Assembly (NCBI RefSeq): GCF_041380365.1 | Contig: NZ_CP159981.1 | Span: forward strand, 2,046,001 to 2,110,000 | DNA length: 64,000 nucleotides | Reading direction: 5' to 3' | From: Buchananella sp. 14KM1171 | GTDB lineage: Bacteria > Actinomycetota > Actinomycetes > Actinomycetales > Actinomycetaceae | In this document: positions 56,628 to 64,000 of the stretch, piece by piece | Numbering within the stretch: position 1 is the stretch's first letter | How the letters are laid out: every line of letters begins with the position of its first letter | Program-made: the position numbers and the translations under genes | Notes under the pieces: model-generated | The model's input: the letters and a program-made list of their open reading frames with translations, nothing else | Databases searched by the model: none | Told to the model about the DNA's origin: nothing

Positions 56628-56768
56628 AGCGGCCCCAGCCCTGTATCGAGATGGTCCGGGGCCCTTTGTGTCCGCAGCGAGGGGATGAATTGCGGCCCGG
56701 CACAGCTGAGGATGTAGGGGCAAGGGGATAGGCAGCGGACTGGTTAGCTGCCGAGCCGTGCGCTGCTC

Positions 56769-56889
56769 CGGGGACGACTGGTGGCAGCGGCGCGTTGCCC
56801 CCGAGCGCACAAGAGTACGGGCGGGGTACATGCGACCGGCCGGTGCCGCGCCCCCGAGCGGTCGCATGTACCCCGATGCAGCATTTGCG
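56769..56889 (+). repeat. Dispersed hairpin repeat, copy C
   Basis: Same order of blocks as copies A and B, but with the most perfect stem: CGGGGTACATGCGACCG (56822-56838) against its exact complement (56859-56875), 17 bp with a 20-base loop. It occupies most of the gap after the 91-aa gene. Confidence 0.8.
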
Positions 56890-56977
56890 TAGGCCCAGCC
56901 TTACGGACTTGGGTTCACCTCTACTCGCCCTCGGCTGACTCGCGGGGGCGGCCCACCTGCCAGGCGATCACGTGGGT

Positions 56978-57007
56978 GGGGCCGCCGGTCGGAAAGACCG
57001 GCGGCCC
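56978..57007. terminator. Hairpin between convergent genes
   Basis: GGGCCGCCGGTC and GACCGGCGGCCC form a perfect stem around GGAAA. Likely terminator for the lipoprotein gene on the minus strand and anything read from the left. Confidence 0.7.
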
Positions 57008-57033
57008 CCTCAGCCCGTCCGCGCGCCCTGGCG

Positions 57034-58437
57034 TTACTGGCCCGGCAGGGCGCTGGGCGTGGCCCCCCACTCCACCTGCATGGCGGCGAGCTGGGCCGCG
57101 TACATTAGCGCCGCCTGACGCTTGACGGCCCGCAGCGGGGAACGTGGGTCGCCCGCCGGGGAAGCCACGGCCTCCTGCATGAGCATCGGCACGGCCTGTG
57201 CCAGCGCGCTCTCAACCCACTGGCGCGGGCTCGCGGAACGATCCACGGAGAAGGTAGACACATCCGCCTGCGCCCCGGACTGCTGCGACTCCCCCTGCCC
57301 GGCGGGCGCAGCCACGGGCTGTGCGGACAGCAGCCACGAGCCGATCCTGTCGGCGATCTTGGTGAACTGAGCGCGCTGCTCGGGCTCACTGGCGATCGCT
57401 GCGGTGTCAGCAGTCCACTTCACGTAGTTGATCGCCAGCAGAGAGCCGATGCTCAACTCGGCCGCTGTTTCCTCGCCGCGGCCCCCAGGAGCCGCCGGCT
57501 CTGCGCCGCTCGAGGCCCCGTCTTGCGCGCCGACTTGCTCAGCCCCGCCGGTTAGCAGTCCCGCGATGTGCTGCTTGGCGGAGGTGGGGGCGGCGGCAAG
57601 CAGGGCGCTGTCAGAACGTCGTCCAGTACGGGCGCTCAGGGCGGTGAGCTCTTGCGCGTAGGAGATGGTCAAGGTGGTGGCAGTAGCGGCCTGCCCGGCA
57701 TCCTCGGTGAGCAGCGCCAGCTCGTTGGCGCTCAGCAGCGCCTGCTCCACAAGCTCTTGCAGTTGGATTGGATTGGCCGGGATCGTGCGCGCCGGCGGGG
57801 CGCTGGCCGCTGCGGGCGCGGGCCCCTGCGTCCACGGCTGCCAGGGACCGCCCAACGCTCCCTGGCGCGCGCGCGAACGCACCACCAAGCCAACCAGGGC
57901 CTCTCCGCTCACGTTTCCCGCGCTCGTGGTCTCGGTGGGCGTGGTGAGTGGGTACTGCCCGGCGGCGGGACCGGCAGGGCTGGCGGAACCGGCCGAACCG
58001 GCGGAACCGGCCGAATCGGACCCGCTGCCGCCGCCCTCGTTTGCGCCCGGCCCGGTGCCCGCACCGTCGGTGCCGGTCCCCGTGCCGCCCGCACCGCCGG
58101 TGCCGGCGGCGGCAGCCCCTTCGGCGTCGGTCTCGGCCGGGGCAGGCACGCTCGCACCGGCCGCCTGGGCCATCCCGGTAGCGCCGGCCTCGATAGCGCG
58201 CTCGATGCCGAAAAGCTCCTCACGAAGCTCGGCGAGGTGCGTGAGCGGGGGCAGTGCGCCCGGTTCGCGCTCCAGCCGCAGGGAGCAGCCGCCCAGGGCG
58301 AGCGCCCCGCAAACCAGCGCCGCCACTGCGGCCCCAAACGTCCGCCTGCGGCGCCCACTGGCGCCACCGCTACCCCGGTCAATACCAGGTCGGGGGCTGC
58401 GCGCGTGGGAACGGTCCAAAGTAAGTGAGAAAGCCAC
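57034..58437 (-). CDS. Putative lipoprotein, possibly ferritin-like (DUF4439-like)
   Basis: 467 residues from GTG 58437. A basic N-terminus leads to a hydrophobic segment with lipobox LALGGC (Cys ~51). A Gly/Ala/Ser low-complexity region (~100-160) precedes a helical C-terminal half (LQELVEQALLSANELALLTEDAG and later RQAALMYAAQLAAMQVEWG). Lipoproteins with helical ferritin-like ends are common just upstream of rimP in Actinobacteria, which suggests DUF4439, but no metal ligands can be assigned with confidence. Divergent from rimP; a shared promoter region lies between 58438 and 58497. Confidence 0.65.
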   Translation of the reverse strand: MAFSLTLDRSHARSPRPGIDRGSGGASGRRRRTFGAAVAALVCGALALGGCSLRLEREPGALPPLTHLAELREELFGIERAIEAGATGMAQAAGASVPAPAETDAEGAAAAGTGGAGGTGTGTDGAGTGPGANEGGGSGSDSAGSAGSAGSASPAGPAAGQYPLTTPTETTSAGNVSGEALVGLVVRSRARQGALGGPWQPWTQGPAPAAASAPPARTIPANPIQLQELVEQALLSANELALLTEDAGQAATATTLTISYAQELTALSARTGRRSDSALLAAAPTSAKQHIAGLLTGGAEQVGAQDGASSGAEPAAPGGRGEETAAELSIGSLLAINYVKWTADTAAIASEPEQRAQFTKIADRIGSWLLSAQPVAAPAGQGESQQSGAQADVSTFSVDRSASPRQWVESALAQAVPMLMQEAVASPAGDPRSPLRAVKRQAALMYAAQLAAMQVEWGATPSALPGQ

Positions 58438-58497
58438 GGGCGCAATTTTCCCATAGAATGGAACGGATTATTCATACCTGAGGGGGAGGCACGGGCC

Positions 58498-58947
58498 ATG
58501 GCACAGCCAACTGGAGCCGATCTAACGCAAGCACTTGCACCGACAGTGGAATCCCTGGGCCTCTACCTGGAGAACGTCACCCTGACCAAGTCGGGGAAGT
58601 ACACGATGGTTCGCGTCACCGTGGACCTGCCCGACGGCCCCGGCGCCGTGGACTCCGACCAGCTGGTGGACGTCACCCGGGCGGTGTCCAGCTGGCTCGA
58701 CCAGGAGGACCCGATCCCGGGCCGCTACACCCTGGAGGTCTCCACCCCCGGGGCGGAACGGGTGCTGACCACGCCGCGCGATTTCCGTCGCGCGGAGGGT
58801 CGTATGGTCAAGGCGGTCGTGGCCGGTAAGGAGATCGAGGGCAGGCTGGAGGGCGTTAACGAAGGCAGCGTCGTCCTGGCCGGGCAGGAAATCGCTATGG
58901 CCGACATCGAAAAGTCGCGCGTGGTCCTGGAATTCTCCCGGGACTGA
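58498..58947 (+). CDS. rimP: Ribosome maturation factor RimP
   Basis: 149 residues from ATG 58498 (GGAGG nine bases upstream). The two-domain RimP plan is present: N-terminal LGLYLENVTLTKSGKYTMVRVTVD, the central DQLVDVTRAVSSWLD and YTLEVSTPGAERVLTTPRDF, and a C-terminal Sm-like barrel (VKAVVAGKEIEGRLEGVNEGSVVL). It assists 30S assembly. First gene of the rimP-nusA-ylxR-infB operon. Confidence 0.95.
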   Translation: MAQPTGADLTQALAPTVESLGLYLENVTLTKSGKYTMVRVTVDLPDGPGAVDSDQLVDVTRAVSSWLDQEDPIPGRYTLEVSTPGAERVLTTPRDFRRAEGRMVKAVVAGKEIEGRLEGVNEGSVVLAGQEIAMADIEKSRVVLEFSRD

Positions 58948-59056
58948 CCAGATAAACACGGGCGGCGGCGCTAAGGCGGCGCATTTGGCCCAACTAAACA
59001 CTTAGACACGGCAGAACGTGCGGCGGGGCAAACCGCCTGGAGGTAGGAGGAACGAA

Positions 59057-60073
59057 GTGGACATCGACATGACTCAGCTGCGGCTCGTGGGGGAGGAGCT
59101 GGGCGTCAGCGTCTCCACCCTGGTAGAGACGATCGAGACGGCGCTGCTGAAGGCCTACCTGCAAAACCCCGGCGCCATTCGCGGCGCCCGCGTGGACATC
59201 GACAAGCGCACCGGGCAGGCCGTCGTGATGGCGCCCGAGGTGGACGACGATGGCGTGGTTATCGGCGAGTTTGACGACACGCCGTCGAACTTCGGCCGCC
59301 TTGCCACCAACACGGTGCGCTCGATCATCACGCAGCGGCTGCGCGACGCCGACGACGCCAAGGTCTTTGGCCGCTTCAAGGACTCCACCGGCACGATCGT
59401 CTCCGGGCGCGTGGTGCAAAACCCGGACCGCCGGCTGGTGAAGGTGGACCTGGGCGACGGCGTGGAGGGAGTGCTTCCCCCGGAGGAGCAGGCCCCGGGC
59501 GAGTCCTACCCGCATGGCACGCAGCTGCGCGCGTTCGTGGTGGACATCTCCCGTGGCGCCAACGGGGCACAGGTTCGCCTGTCCCGCACCCACCCGGGCC
59601 TGGTGCGCGGCCTGTTCGAGAAGGAAGTGCCCCAGATCGCCGACGGCATCGTGGAGATCAAGTCCATCGCCCGCGAGGCCGGGCACCGCACCAAGATCGC
59701 CGTGGTCTCCCACGACCCGCAGGTGGGCGCGGTGGCCGCGTGCATCGGCAAGATGGGCGCGCGCGTCCGCTCCGTCATGGCAGAGCTGGGCGGGGAGAAG
59801 ATCGACATCGTGGACTGGTCTGCTGACCCGGCCCGGTTCGTCGCCAACGCGCTGTCCCCGGCCAAGGTGGGCACCGTGACCATCCTGGACGCCGCAGCCC
59901 GCACCGCCCGCGTGGTGGTGCCGGACTTCCAGCTCTCGCTGGCGATCGGCAAGGAGGGGCAAAACGCCCGCCTGGCCGCCCGCCTGACCGGCTGGCGCAT
60001 CGACATCAAGCCCGACCACGCCGGCGAGCAGGTGATCGGCACCGGCTCTCGCCCGGACGCCACGCCGGCCTGA
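59057..60073 (+). CDS. nusA: Transcription factor NusA
   Basis: 338 residues from GTG 59057 (GGAGG six bases upstream). N-terminal domain (VDIDMTQLRLVGEELG), S1 domain (SGRVVQNPDRRLVKVDLGDGVEGVLPPEEQ), then KH domains (HRTKIAVVSHDPQVGAVAACIGKMGARVRSV and LSLAIGKEGQNARLAARLTGWRIDI). It binds RNA polymerase and modulates pausing, termination and antitermination. Short actinobacterial form without C-terminal acidic repeats. Confidence 0.96.
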   Translation: MDIDMTQLRLVGEELGVSVSTLVETIETALLKAYLQNPGAIRGARVDIDKRTGQAVVMAPEVDDDGVVIGEFDDTPSNFGRLATNTVRSIITQRLRDADDAKVFGRFKDSTGTIVSGRVVQNPDRRLVKVDLGDGVEGVLPPEEQAPGESYPHGTQLRAFVVDISRGANGAQVRLSRTHPGLVRGLFEKEVPQIADGIVEIKSIAREAGHRTKIAVVSHDPQVGAVAACIGKMGARVRSVMAELGGEKIDIVDWSADPARFVANALSPAKVGTVTILDAAARTARVVVPDFQLSLAIGKEGQNARLAARLTGWRIDIKPDHAGEQVIGTGSRPDATPA

Positions 60074-60116
60074 TCCCCCGGGCTTTATGCGACGAGAGAC
60101 ACGCCCGGGCTACGCC

Positions 60117-60470
60117 ATGCCCAAGCGGGCGCTGGTTAGAATAGGGGGCGGCCCCGCGAAGGCCAGCAATCCCACTAGCCACGTTCCCGTGCGCACATGT
60201 GTGGGCTGCCGGAAGCGTGGGGAGCGAAACCAACTGGTGCGGGTTGTGCAGCTTGATGGACGCGTTGTCCTGGACGAGTACGCCAGCCTGCCCGGGAGGG
60301 GCGCCTGGCTCCACCACGAGACAGGCTGCTTAGAGAAAGCGCTGAAACGGCGAGCCTTTCCCCGCGCGCTGCGGGTGGAGGAGCTGGACGTTACAGGGCT
60401 AATGGAACTGCTGCCGTTGGGCGGCAACCAGGCGGCGCGCGGTGCGTCGCCTGTAGGAAAGGCGGAATAA
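60117..60470 (+). CDS. ylxR: YlxR family RNA-binding protein
   Basis: 117 residues if started at ATG 60117; ATG 60087 is also in frame and neither has a good binding site. The conserved block is VRTCVGCRKRGERNQLVRVV, then GRGAWLHHETGCLEKALKRRAF. YlxR is a small basic protein encoded between nusA and infB that has been reported to influence transcription and RNase P. TAGAAT at 60137 may be an internal promoter for infB. Confidence 0.88.
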   Translation: MPKRALVRIGGGPAKASNPTSHVPVRTCVGCRKRGERNQLVRVVQLDGRVVLDEYASLPGRGAWLHHETGCLEKALKRRAFPRALRVEELDVTGLMELLPLGGNQAARGASPVGKAE

Positions 60471-60561
60471 GGCCATGGGCACCCGATGAGTACCCAGCGA
60501 TGAGCTGCCAGACCAAATAATGCCCGCGCCTGTTCGAGGCGGGGGCCCGAACAGGAGAGAA

Positions 60562-63500
60562 GTGGCAAACACAAAGCCTCGCGTGCATGAGCTCGCTAAG
60601 GAGCTGGGCGTGACCAGCAAGGAGCTCATTGGCATTTTGAGCACCGAACTCGGCGAGTTCGTTAAGGCACCCAGTTCCTCGGTGGAGCCGCCGGTGGAGC
60701 GCAAGGTGCGCGAATACTTCGCGGCCAAGGGCGGCGCCAGCGCCGCAGGCGCGGACAAGGCCCAGGCCGACGCGTCCAAGAAGAAGGCCGCCCCCAAGGG
60801 GCAGGCAGCTGGTGCGTCCGACGCTGCCGGCGCTGCCGCGCAGAAGCCTGCCGCCCCCGCCCCCGCCCCCGCCGTCGCTGCGGCTCCGGCGGCTCCGACC
60901 GTCCCCGGCGTGCAGACTGCCGCCGCAAAGCCGGGCCAGGCCCAGGCTGGGGCCGCCAAGCCGACCCCGGGTGGCGCGGGCGCTGGCGCGCCGGCCGCCC
61001 CGGCACCGGCCGCCCCGGCTCCGTCCGCCCCGGCGGCTGGCGCCGCGCAGGCCGCGCCCGGGGGGCCCGCTGGTTCCCCCGCTTCGGCAAGCAAGCCCGG
61101 CCCCAAGCCTGGCCCGAAGCCGGCCCCCAAGCCTGCGCCGAAGGCTGAGGCTCCCGCGGCCCACGCCCAGGCCCCCGCTCAGCGCGGCGGCGGCGTGCCG
61201 GGCCCGCGTCCGGGTGCCCCCCGCCCGGGGCAGCGCCCCGGCCCGCGCCCGGGCAACAACCCGTACTCGAGCTCCCAGGGCATGGGCGCCCGCCCCGGCG
61301 GCGAGCGCTCCGGCGGTCCGCGCCCGGGCAACAACCCGTACTCCAGCGCCCAGGGCATGCCGCGCCCGGGCCAGCGTCCTGGCCCGCGCCCCGGCGGCGC
61401 TCCTGGTGAGCGCGCCGGTGGGCCGCGTCCCGGCGGCGGCGCGATCCCGCGCCCGGCCGGCCCGCGCCCCAACCCCGGCATGATGCCGGGCCAGTCTTCC
61501 ATCGGTCGCCCGGGTGCTCCGGCGCGCCCGGGTGGTGGCGCTGGCGGTCGCGGCGGTCGTCCGGGGCCGGGCGGCGGCGGTGGCGGCTTCGGCGGCCCGC
61601 GTGGTGGGGCCGGCGGTGCCGGCCCGGCCGGTGGTGGCATGGGTGCTGGCGGTCGCGGCGGTCGCGGTGGCCGTGGCGGTACGCAGGGTGCGTTCGGTCG
61701 CGGCGGTGGCCGCCCGGTGCGCGGCAAGAAGTCGAAGCGTACGAAGCGTCAGGAGTTCGAGGAGCAGACTGCACCGACCATCGGTGGCGTGGTTGTTCCT
61801 CGCGGTAACAACACCAAGATCCGCATCCGTTCCGGTGCCTCGCTGGCGGACTTCGCTGAGAAGATCGACGCGAACCCGGCGTCGCTGGTGACCGTGCTGT
61901 TCCACCTGGGTGAGATGGCCACGGCCACGCAGTCCCTGGATGAGGACACCTTCATGCTGCTGGGCGGTGAGCTGGGCTACGACGTGGAGGTTGTCTCCCC
62001 GGAGGACGAGGACCGCGAGCTGCTGGAGTCCTTCGGCCTGGACCTGGACGCGGAGGAGGGCCAGAACGAGCTGCCGCGTCCGCCGGTTGTGACCGTCATG
62101 GGTCACGTTGACCACGGTAAGACGAAGCTGCTGGACGCGATCCGCTCCACGGACGTGGTGGCTGGCGAGGCCGGCGGTATCACGCAGCACATCGGTGCCT
62201 ACCAGATCCGCCACGAGCTGGAGGGTGAGAAGCGCACCATCACGTTCATCGACACCCCGGGTCACGAGGCCTTCACGGCTATGCGTGCGCGTGGTGCGAA
62301 GGTCACGGACATCGCGATCCTGGTGGTGGCCGCTGACGACGGCATCATGCCGCAGACCATCGAGGCGCTGAACCACGCGCAGGCCGCTGGCGTGCCGATC
62401 GTGGTGGCCGTGAACAAGACCGACAAGCCGGACGCGAACCCGGACAAGGTGCGCGGACAGCTCACCGAGTACGGATTGATCGCGGAGGAGTACGGTGGCG
62501 ACACGATGTTCGTCAACGTCTCCGCCCTGCACCGCACCGGTATCGAGGATCTGCTGGAGGCCGTGCTGCTCACTGCGGACGGTGCCCTGGAGCTCACCGC
62601 TAACCCGGACCAGCAGGCTCGTGGTGTGGCGATTGAGGCGAACCTGGACAAGGGTCGTGGTGCGGTCATTACGGCGCTGGTGCAGCGCGGCACGCTGCGG
62701 GTCGGTGACTCGCTGGCTGCCGGTACGGCTCACGGCCGCGTGCGTGCGATGTTCGACGAGCACGGCAACACGGTCACGGAGGCGGGCCCGTCCCGCCCGG
62801 TCCAGGTGATCGGTTTGACCTCTGTGCCGCGCGCGGGCGACAACTTCCTGGTGGCGGACGACGACCGCACGGTGCGTCAGATCGCCGACCAGCGTGCCGC
62901 CAAGGAGCGTGCGGCCCTGCTGGCCAAGCGTCGCAAGCGCATCAGCCTGGAGGACTTCGACGCCGCCCTGAAGGACGGCAAGGTGGAGACCCTCAACCTC
63001 ATCCTCAAGGGCGACGTGTCCGGTGCCGTGGAGGCGCTGGAGGACTCGCTGCTCAAGATCGACGTGGGCGAGGAGGTCCAGCTGCGTATCATCCACCGTG
63101 GTGTGGGTGCGATCACGCAGAACGACGTCAACCTGGCTACGGTGGACAACGCGGTCATCATCGGCTTCAACGTGCGCCCTGCGGAGCGCGTGCAGGAGCT
63201 GGCGGACGCCGAGGGCGTGGAGATCAAGTACTACTCGATCATCTACAAGGCCATCGAGGAGGTGGAGGCCTCCCTCAAGGGCATGCTCAAGCCCATCTAC
63301 GAGGAGGTCCAGCTCGGTACTGCGGAGATCCGTCAGGTGTTCCGTTCCGGCAAGTTCGGCAACATCGCTGGTTCGATCGTCCGTTCGGGCACGATTCGCC
63401 GCAACACCAAGGCTCGCCTGGTGCGCGACGGCGTGGTGCTGGCAGACGACCTCACCATCGAGTCGCTGCGTCGCGAGAAGGACGACGTCACCGAGGTGCG

Positions 63501-63597
63501 CGAGGGCTACGAGTGCGGTATCACCCTGGGCTTCAAGGACATCGCCGAGGGCGACGTCATCGAGACCTGGGAGCTGCGCGAGAAGCCGCGTGACTGA
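60562..63597 (+). CDS. infB: Translation initiation factor IF-2
   Basis: 1011 residues from GTG 60562 (AGGAG six bases upstream). The N-terminus [22 protein letters not shown] is the IF2_N fold. Then comes a ~330-residue Pro/Gly/Ala/Arg-rich linker (about 75-390), a second IF2_N-like domain, and the GTPase: [17 protein letters not shown] (G1), [11 protein letters not shown] (G2), [10 protein letters not shown] (G3), VNKTDKP (G4), with IF2 domains 2-4 to the end. It recruits fMet-tRNA to the 30S subunit. The linker is long, as in other high-GC Actinobacteria. Confidence 0.97.
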   Translation: MANTKPRVHELAKELGVTSKELIGILSTELGEFVKAPSSSVEPPVERKVREYFAAKGGASAAGADKAQADASKKKAAPKGQAAGASDAAGAAAQKPAAPAPAPAVAAAPAAPTVPGVQTAAAKPGQAQAGAAKPTPGGAGAGAPAAPAPAAPAPSAPAAGAAQAAPGGPAGSPASASKPGPKPGPKPAPKPAPKAEAPAAHAQAPAQRGGGVPGPRPGAPRPGQRPGPRPGNNPYSSSQGMGARPGGERSGGPRPGNNPYSSAQGMPRPGQRPGPRPGGAPGERAGGPRPGGGAIPRPAGPRPNPGMMPGQSSIGRPGAPARPGGGAGGRGGRPGPGGGGGGFGGPRGGAGGAGPAGGGMGAGGRGGRGGRGGTQGAFGRGGGRPVRGKKSKRTKRQEFEEQTAPTIGGVVVPRGNNTKIRIRSGASLADFAEKIDANPASLVTVLFHLGEMATATQSLDEDTFMLLGGELGYDVEVVSPEDEDRELLESFGLDLDAEEGQNELPRPPVVTVMGHVDHGKTKLLDAIRSTDVVAGEAGGITQHIGAYQIRHELEGEKRTITFIDTPGHEAFTAMRARGAKVTDIAILVVAADDGIMPQTIEALNHAQAAGVPIVVAVNKTDKPDANPDKVRGQLTEYGLIAEEYGGDTMFVNVSALHRTGIEDLLEAVLLTADGALELTANPDQQARGVAIEANLDKGRGAVITALVQRGTLRVGDSLAAGTAHGRVRAMFDEHGNTVTEAGPSRPVQVIGLTSVPRAGDNFLVADDDRTVRQIADQRAAKERAALLAKRRKRISLEDFDAALKDGKVETLNLILKGDVSGAVEALEDSLLKIDVGEEVQLRIIHRGVGAITQNDVNLATVDNAVIIGFNVRPAERVQELADAEGVEIKYYSIIYKAIEEVEASLKGMLKPIYEEVQLGTAEIRQVFRSGKFGNIAGSIVRSGTIRRNTKARLVRDGVVLADDLTIESLRREKDDVTEVREGYECGITLGFKDIAEGDVIETWELREKPRD

Positions 63598-63633
63598 GCG
63601 GTCTTTGCGCCGCGCCTGAGCGCGTGGTGATGC

Positions 63634-63676
63634 CCGGCGGGGTGGTGGGTTTTCCACCGCCCCGCCGGTCTTTTTT
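63634..63676 (+). terminator. infB operon terminator
   Basis: CCGGCGGGGTGGTGG and TCCACCGCCCCGCCGG form a long stem with a short loop, followed by TCTTTTTT. A classic Rho-independent terminator. rbfA, usually next, is not here. Confidence 0.9.
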
Positions 63677-63890
63677 GCGGGGGAGTGGTGGCCGACGCTG
63701 CCGACCGGGTTGGTGGCCGGGCGCGGCGCCTCTTTGTACGACGCTGCCGCCCCACCGTGCCGCTTCACCCGGCCGGCGGCGGGGTGGCCGGCCCCGGCGG
63801 ACTGCTGAGCGTTGTCTAGGTGGTCCAGCGCCAGGCGTCGGGGTGGGGGAGGCGGGCGGAACGTCGTGCAAATGTTTCAAATTCGTACGG
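63677..63890. other. Gene-free region with motif copies
   Basis: No credible ORF. It holds copies of the recurrent motif (CCGACGCTGCCGACC at ~63688, TGTACGACGCTGCCGCC at ~63734, GGAACGTCGTGC at ~63858) in GC-rich DNA. Confidence 0.5.
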
Positions 63891-63962
63891 CCTAGACCTT
63901 GTGCAGCCGACCTAGACCGTAGAGTGCTACGCAAGGTCTAGGTCGGCTGCACGAGGTCTAGG
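63891..63962. repeat. 20-bp periodic direct/inverted array 3
   Basis: Core CCTAGACC at 63891 and 63911, then GGTCTAGG at 63935 and 63955, each pair exactly 20 bp apart. Here the intervening DNA also pairs: GTGCAGCCGACCTAGACC with GGTCTAGGTCGGCTGCAC is an 18-bp perfect stem, extended by the outer cores to ~28 bp. The loop contains GTAGAGTGCTAC. Confidence 0.85.
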
Positions 63963-63970
63963 TCGACCGG

Positions 63971-64000
63971 TTAAGCGGCGCGGGTGCGGGCCTTGCGGGC
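63971..64000 (-). CDS. Possible 3' end of a gene leaving the window
   Basis: The last 30 bases read on the minus strand as a basic tail ARKARTRAA followed by TAA. Its position beside an intergenic repeat array suggests the end of a gene convergent with infB. Too short to identify. Confidence 0.3.
   Translation of the reverse strand, partial: ARKARTRAA

Noticed and set aside
60391-63768. 1125-codon open frame antisense to infB
   Set aside because: Low-complexity His/Arg/Leu-rich shadow produced by GC-rich codons; infB is certain on the other strand.

Overview
The window is GC-rich actinobacterial DNA, most likely from the Actinomycetaceae. The evidence is: frequent GTG and TTG starts; several genes that look leaderless; an FHA-bearing type VII secretion ATPase with WXG100 proteins; a membrane Ser/Thr kinase; and the gene order phoH-ybeY-CBS/DUF21 protein-era-recO-uppS-zur-glyS-dus-dgt-dnaG followed by rimP-nusA-ylxR-infB, an order known from Actinobacteria. 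The genus assignment is inference; no rRNA is present.

Layout. Positions 1-19,900 hold a type VII secretion (T7SS) neighbourhood. On the minus strand are a toxin-like WXG100-associated protein cut by the window edge, two small WXG100-like proteins, a membrane protein with a PH-like tail and a three-ATPase FtsK/EccC protein. Divergent from these are three overlapping genes for a 1021-aa exported coiled-coil protein, a binding-protein-like lipoprotein and a receptor-type Ser/Thr kinase. A visibly less GC-rich insert at about 13.9-17.9 kb carries a lipoprotein, a membrane-fusion protein, an FtsX permease and, convergent, its probable ATPase. A second PH-like membrane protein and an SseB-like protein follow. 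Positions 20,200-37,618 are a housekeeping block (phoH, ybeY, DUF21/CBS, era, leuA with a leader-peptide attenuator, recO, uppS, zur, glnA, glyS, dus) interrupted by an orphan gene and two tandem MFS transporters. Positions 37,976-46,259 are a maltose/maltodextrin locus: alpha-glucosidase, LacI-type regulator, malEFG, and a GH13 paralogue that has lost its catalytic residues. dgt and dnaG follow. Positions 50,008-56,900 are accessory: a 1469-aa surface protein, two tRNA genes, an HTH-gene remnant abutting tRNA-Asn, and long non-coding stretches rich in repeats. The window ends with rimP-nusA-ylxR-infB.

The most unusual feature lies between genes. Three loci (37,827-37,912; 55,905-56,028; 63,891-63,962) share one architecture: two or three direct copies of an 8-10-base core spaced exactly 20 bp apart, then the same number of inverted copies, again exactly 20 bp apart. 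The core sequence differs at each locus. Separately, three copies of a ~125-bp hairpin repeat sit at 28.9, 37.7 and 56.8 kb, and a short motif (consensus TGGACGACGCTGCCGCC) recurs in at least ten intergenic places. None of these is explained by the genes.
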